In this document: positions 15,160-17,528 of the stretch, in pieces
Layout: the number at the start of each line of letters is the position of its first letter
How positions within the stretch are numbered: the stretch's first letter is position 1
Source of the DNA: DASUBV01 sp035763085
GTDB taxonomy: Bacteria; Actinomycetota; Actinomycetes; Streptosporangiales; Streptosporangiaceae
Reading direction: 5' to 3'
NCBI GenBank assembly: GCA_035763085.1
Contig: DASUBV010000104.1
Span: forward strand, 1-17,528
Length of the DNA stretch: 17,528 nucleotides
Position numbers and translations under genes: made by a program
Notes under the pieces: generated by a model
What the model saw: the letters and a program-made list of their open reading frames with translations, nothing else
What the model was told of the DNA's origin: nothing
The model's database searches: none

Positions 15160-15237
15160 CGATCCCGCCTTCTCTCCGCTTCCGCCGTCCCATCCATCGC
15201 AGCGCGCGCAGGCCGGCCCCGGGCAGGGCCGAACGTT

Positions 15238-16962
15238 GTGACCCGGCAGGACCTTCGGCCCGTGTGCCTCACCGGGTACATACCGGAGGTGAATCTCCGG
15301 CTGCCGCTCCTGCCGGGCTACCAGCGCGCCTGGCTGCGCGGTGATCTGATAGCCGGACTCACCGTGGCGGCCTACCTGGTCCCGCAGGTGATGGCATATG
15401 CCTCGGTCGCGGGCCTGCCCCCGGTCACCGGCCTGTGGGCGGCGCTGCCCGCGCTGGTGGCCTACGCGCTGATCGGATCCTCGAGGTCGCTGTCGATGGG
15501 ACCGGAGGCGACCACGGCGCTGATGACCGCGATCTCGATCGGGCCGCTGGCCGCCGGTGACCCGGCGCGCTACGCCCGGCTCGCCACCACGCTGGCCCTG
15601 CTGACCGGCGGCATGGCCCTTGCCGCCGGGCTGCTGCGCTGCGGGTTCGTTGCCGATCTGCTGTCCCGCCCGGTCCTGGTGGGCTACATGGCCGGCGTCG
15701 GGCTGATCATGATCGCCGACCAGCTGCAGCGCGTGACTGGCGTGAAGGTCACCGGGCAGGAGTTCTTCCCGCAGCTCGCGTCCTTCTTCCGCGGCCTGGG
15801 CGAGATCAGCGCCGGCCCGACCGTGCTCGCCGCCTGCGTCGTGGCCTTCCTGTTTGCCCTGCGCGAGCGCTGGCCCAAGGCACCCGGCCCGCTGCTGGCC
15901 GTCCTGCTGGCCACCGGGGCGGTGACCGCCCTCGGTGCGAGCGCGAGCGGTCTGGCGACGGTCGGCGCCATCCCCGGCGGCCTGCCCGCCCCGCAGCTGC
16001 CCAGCCTGCACCTGGATGACCTGAAAGACCTGCTCCTGCCGGCCTTTGCCGTGCTGATCGTCGGATTCACCGATGATGTGCTGACAGCCCGTGCCTTTGC
16101 CCGGCGCGATGAGAGCATCGCGGCTAACCGCGAGCTGCTGGCGCTCGGCGTCGCCAACGCCGGATCCAGTCTGCTGCGCGGATTCCCGGTCAGCAGCAGC
16201 GCGAGCCGGACGGCCATCGCGGTCACCAGCGGCAGCCGGTCCCAGGTCTACTCGCTGGTGACCGCGGCCATGGTCGTGGTGGTCGTGCTGTTCCTGCGCC
16301 CGGTGCTGTCGCACTTCCCGACGGCGGCGCTCGGCGCGATCGTGATCTACGCCGCTGTCCGGCTGATCGACGTCACGGCCTTCCGGCGATTGCTGTCGTT
16401 CCGCCGCACCGAGCTGGCGATCGCGGTGGCGGCCTGCGCCGGGGTGCTGGTGTTCAATATCCTGTACGGGGTGGTGATCGCTGTCGCGCTGTCCATCGCG
16501 GACCTGCTGGTGCGGGTGGCCCGGCCGCACGATGCCATCCTCGGGCGGGTAGCCGGCCTGGCCGGCATGCATGACGTGGACGATTACCCGAAGGCCCGGA
16601 CGGTTCCCGGCCTGGTCGTCTACCGATACGACGCGCCGCTGTTCTTCGCAAACGCCGAGAACTTCCGTCGCCGGGCGCTGACAGCGGTCGAGCAGCAGCA
16701 CGTGCCCGTGCGGTGGTTCGTGCTGAACGTTGAGGCCAACGTGGAAGTCGACTTCACGGCACTGGAGGCAGTGGAGGCGCTCCGGGCCGAGCTGAGCCGC
16801 CGGGACATTACCTTCGCTCTAGCCAGGGTCAAGCAGGACCTCCTGACCCGGCTGCGGGCATTCGGCCTTGACGATGCCATTGGCCCTGCTCTCCTGTTCC
16901 CGACTCTGCCCGCCGCCGTTTCGGCCTACGAGCGCTGGGCGCAGCAGAATCCGCGGCCCTGA
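15238..16962 (+). CDS. SulP-family anion transporter with STAS domain
   Basis: About 574 residues, close to the length of mycobacterial Rv1739c (SulP), which it resembles in pattern. WLRGDLIAGLTVAAYLVPQVMAYA begins the first membrane helix, and GLPPVTGLWAALPALVAYAL and SRPVLVGYMAGVGLIMI follow; in all there are about 10-12 hydrophobic segments to about residue 430. A cytoplasmic STAS domain closes the protein (about 455-560, LVVYRYDAPLFFANAE, VDFTALEAVEAL). SulP proteins carry sulfate, bicarbonate or other anions; the substrate cannot be told here. The start is uncertain: GTG 15238 (AGGG 9 nt upstream), GTG 15262 (AGGA 10 nt upstream) and GTG 15289 are all in frame. The reading frame stays open far upstream, antisense to the hsp20 operon, but that part is not coding-like. 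Confidence 0.92.
   Translation: MTRQDLRPVCLTGYIPEVNLRLPLLPGYQRAWLRGDLIAGLTVAAYLVPQVMAYASVAGLPPVTGLWAALPALVAYALIGSSRSLSMGPEATTALMTAISIGPLAAGDPARYARLATTLALLTGGMALAAGLLRCGFVADLLSRPVLVGYMAGVGLIMIADQLQRVTGVKVTGQEFFPQLASFFRGLGEISAGPTVLAACVVAFLFALRERWPKAPGPLLAVLLATGAVTALGASASGLATVGAIPGGLPAPQLPSLHLDDLKDLLLPAFAVLIVGFTDDVLTARAFARRDESIAANRELLALGVANAGSSLLRGFPVSSSASRTAIAVTSGSRSQVYSLVTAAMVVVVVLFLRPVLSHFPTAALGAIVIYAAVRLIDVTAFRRLLSFRRTELAIAVAACAGVLVFNILYGVVIAVALSIADLLVRVARPHDAILGRVAGLAGMHDVDDYPKARTVPGLVVYRYDAPLFFANAENFRRRALTAVEQQHVPVRWFVLNVEANVEVDFTALEAVEALRAELSRRDITFALARVKQDLLTRLRAFGLDDAIGPALLFPTLPAAVSAYERWAQQNPRP
15283..15300 (+). other. Short inverted repeat near the SulP N-terminus
   Basis: CCGGAG (15283-15288) and CTCCGG (15295-15300) flank GTGAAT. 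The left arm contains a GGAGG-like ribosome site that directly abuts GTG 15289. If 15289 were a start, this stem would mask its SD; if the start is upstream, it is just codons. Confidence 0.3.
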
Positions 16963-16983
16963 CGATCGCGCCCGCGGCGATCG
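16963..16983 (+). terminator. Hairpin directly after the SulP gene
   Basis: CGATCGC (16963-16969) pairs with GCGATCG (16977-16983) around a 7-nt loop, starting at the base after the SulP stop. No T tract. Likely terminator by position. Confidence 0.5.
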
Positions 16984-17176
16984 CGGCAGCACGACTAGGG
17001 AGCTGATGCCCGGGCCGGCCAGCACGGCCAGCGTCGTGACCGCCCCGGTTCCGATGATGGCGCCGATGACCAGGCCGGCCGCTGATGCCGGTGTCGCCTG
17101 CGCGTCCTCGCCGGGGGCCCCGCCTGCGCCTGACTGGCACCGGCGGCCCGCTGCACCTCAGGGCGCCGCCCAGATC
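16984..17176. other. Gap before USP-3 with a possible gene relic on the - strand
   Basis: The stretch 16963-17318 has no convincing intact gene. On the - strand, about 17155-16985, one frame has GC-rich third positions and encodes a membrane-helix-like segment (AAGLVIGAIIGTGAVTTLAV then LAGPGISSLVVLP). It has a TGA just upstream, no ATG and no SD. It may be a remnant of a membrane protein; I do not recognise the family. The + strand frames here are proline/alanine-rich and unconvincing. Confidence 0.3.
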
Positions 17177-17190
17177 GGGACTAATGGCCT
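17177..17190. promoter_or_regulatory. DosR-type box upstream of USP-3
   Basis: GGGACTAATGGCCT has a perfect left half and centre (GGGACTAA), preceded by TC as in the extended site, and a weaker right half: 11 of 14 core positions. It is 128 nt before the USP-3 start, a distance similar to the box before the CBS-BON gene. Confidence 0.5.
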
Positions 17191-17245
17191 GGCGGCCATG
17201 ACTGAATGCTCTGCCAACGACAGCAGCCAGCGGCCGATCGTGAAT

Positions 17246-17275
17246 GCGCGGCTCCTGCTGCCTCAGGAGCCGCGC
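17246..17275 (+). promoter_or_regulatory. Strong hairpin in the USP-3 leader
   Basis: A perfect 12-bp stem, GCGCGGCTCCTG (17246-17257) with CAGGAGCCGCGC (17264-17275), and a 6-nt loop. It ends 43 nt before the USP-3 ATG and lies downstream of the DosR-like box, so it would be in the USP-3 transcript leader if the promoter is at that box. It could be a stabilising or attenuating leader structure, or the terminator of a lost upstream gene. Confidence 0.5.
17257..17268 (+). repeat. Leader motif shared with CBS-BON, copy 2
   Basis: GCTGCCTCAGGA, identical to 11190-11201. Here it spans the loop and right-arm start of the 12-bp leader hairpin, whereas copy 1 pairs differently. Confidence 0.35.
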
Positions 17276-17318
17276 TGACCCGGAGCGGCCCGGGAACAAG
17301 GGAAAGGCGAGGAAGCCG

Positions 17319-17528
17319 ATGTATGAGCGAGTGCTGGTCGCGGTCGACCATTCCGGGATTACCGACCGAGTGCTTGAGGCCGCCCGGGGCCTCGCGCAGC
17401 TGTCCGGCGGCGAGGTGCGGGTCCTGCACGTGCGAGAGCTGCAGCCGGTCGGCAAGTTCGCTGGCGCCATCGACACCGAGGACACCGAGGAGGTGCAGCA
17501 GGCCGTTGACGCCGCGGTGGACCAGTTC
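17319..17528 (+). CDS. Universal stress protein (UspA family), USP-3, 3'-truncated by window end
   Basis: The first 70 codons of a USP: MYERVLVAVDHSGITDRVLE is the first strand and helix, and VRVLHVRELQPVG the second strand. The frame is open to the last base, so the ATP-binding motif and C-terminus lie outside the window. ATG 17319 is preceded by GAGGAA (17309-17314). The sequence VAVDHS differs from the VGVDGS of USP-1 and USP-2, and the segment DTEDTEEVQQAVDAAVDQF is unlike theirs, so it belongs to another USP subgroup; whether it binds ATP cannot be judged. It follows a DosR-like box and a strong leader hairpin. Confidence 0.88.
   Translation, partial: MYERVLVAVDHSGITDRVLEAARGLAQLSGGEVRVLHVRELQPVGKFAGAIDTEDTEEVQQAVDAAVDQF

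Noticed and set aside
13921..15237. Long open + strand frame continuous with the SulP gene, which would add over 400 residues
   Set aside because: It lies opposite three clear genes (Hsp20, XRE-PNPOx, Hsp20), has no domain similarity I can see, and family proteins start near WLRGD. It is an artefact of high GC.
15160..15237. Search for a DosR-like box between Hsp20 copy 2 and SulP
   Set aside because: Only isolated half-sites (GTCCC near 15187-15191) were found, with no spaced partner. If this operon is DosR-controlled, the site is degenerate or the regulator is different.
14725..16701. 658-codon - strand frame opposite SulP that ends in Hsp20 copy 2
   Set aside because: Only the last 144 codons match a family and have a start with SD; the rest is antisense to the membrane helices of SulP.
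1..17528. Insertion sequences, tRNA/rRNA genes, CRISPR arrays, phage genes
   Set aside because: No transposase or integrase motifs, no cloverleaf with a CCA-type end, and no regularly spaced repeats were seen on reading both strands.

Overview
This is a 17.5-kb window of very GC-rich DNA. It has short intergenic gaps, GTG and TTG starts, purine-rich Shine-Dalgarno sites, and proteins that most resemble mycobacterial and other actinomycete families. All of this points to a high-GC actinomycete chromosome; the genus cannot be read from the sequence. No tRNA, rRNA, insertion sequence, integrase or CRISPR array was seen.

Layout. (1) 2-3298, + strand: the end of a group 3b-type bidirectional [NiFe]-hydrogenase operon. 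It holds a truncated FAD/[2Fe-2S] gamma subunit, the Fe-S small subunit, the NiFe large subunit and its maturation protease, and closes with a hairpin. (2) 3463-3834: a small membrane protein with a SHOCT domain. (3) 3905-4101, - strand: a broken piece of a V/A-type ATPase catalytic subunit A. (4) 4114-7280, - strand: a DUF1918 protein and, upstream of it, a large P2-type cation pump whose membrane motifs look like Na,K-ATPase. (5) 7478-11011: a universal stress protein (USP) on +, then on - a P1B-5-type metal ATPase fused to a hemerythrin domain and a second USP. (6) 11265-13490, + strand: a CBS-CBS-BON protein coupled to a two-domain APH-like/P-loop kinase. (7) 13533-15159, - strand: an Hsp20 / XRE-PNPOx / Hsp20 operon. 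(8) 15238-16962, + strand: a SulP-STAS anion transporter. (9) 17319 to the end: the start of a third USP.

How it fits together. The gene content strongly resembles the mycobacterial DosR (DevR) hypoxia/dormancy regulon. Family-level counterparts there are HspX, several USPs, CBS proteins, Rv2004c, DUF1918 (Rv0569), a P2-type pump (CtpF), PNPOx proteins and, in M. smegmatis, the Hyh 3b hydrogenase. Several intergenic regions contain imperfect palindromes of the DosR type (GGGAC-N4-GTCCC). The clearest lie between the P2 ATPase and USP genes, between the second USP and CBS genes, and before the third USP. I infer a hypoxia/redox survival island: hydrogen or NAD(P)H redox balancing, nickel/iron export, ion homeostasis, chaperones and nucleotide-sensing stress proteins under common control. 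No DosR/DosS gene is in the window, so the regulator assignment is inference from the sites and gene families.
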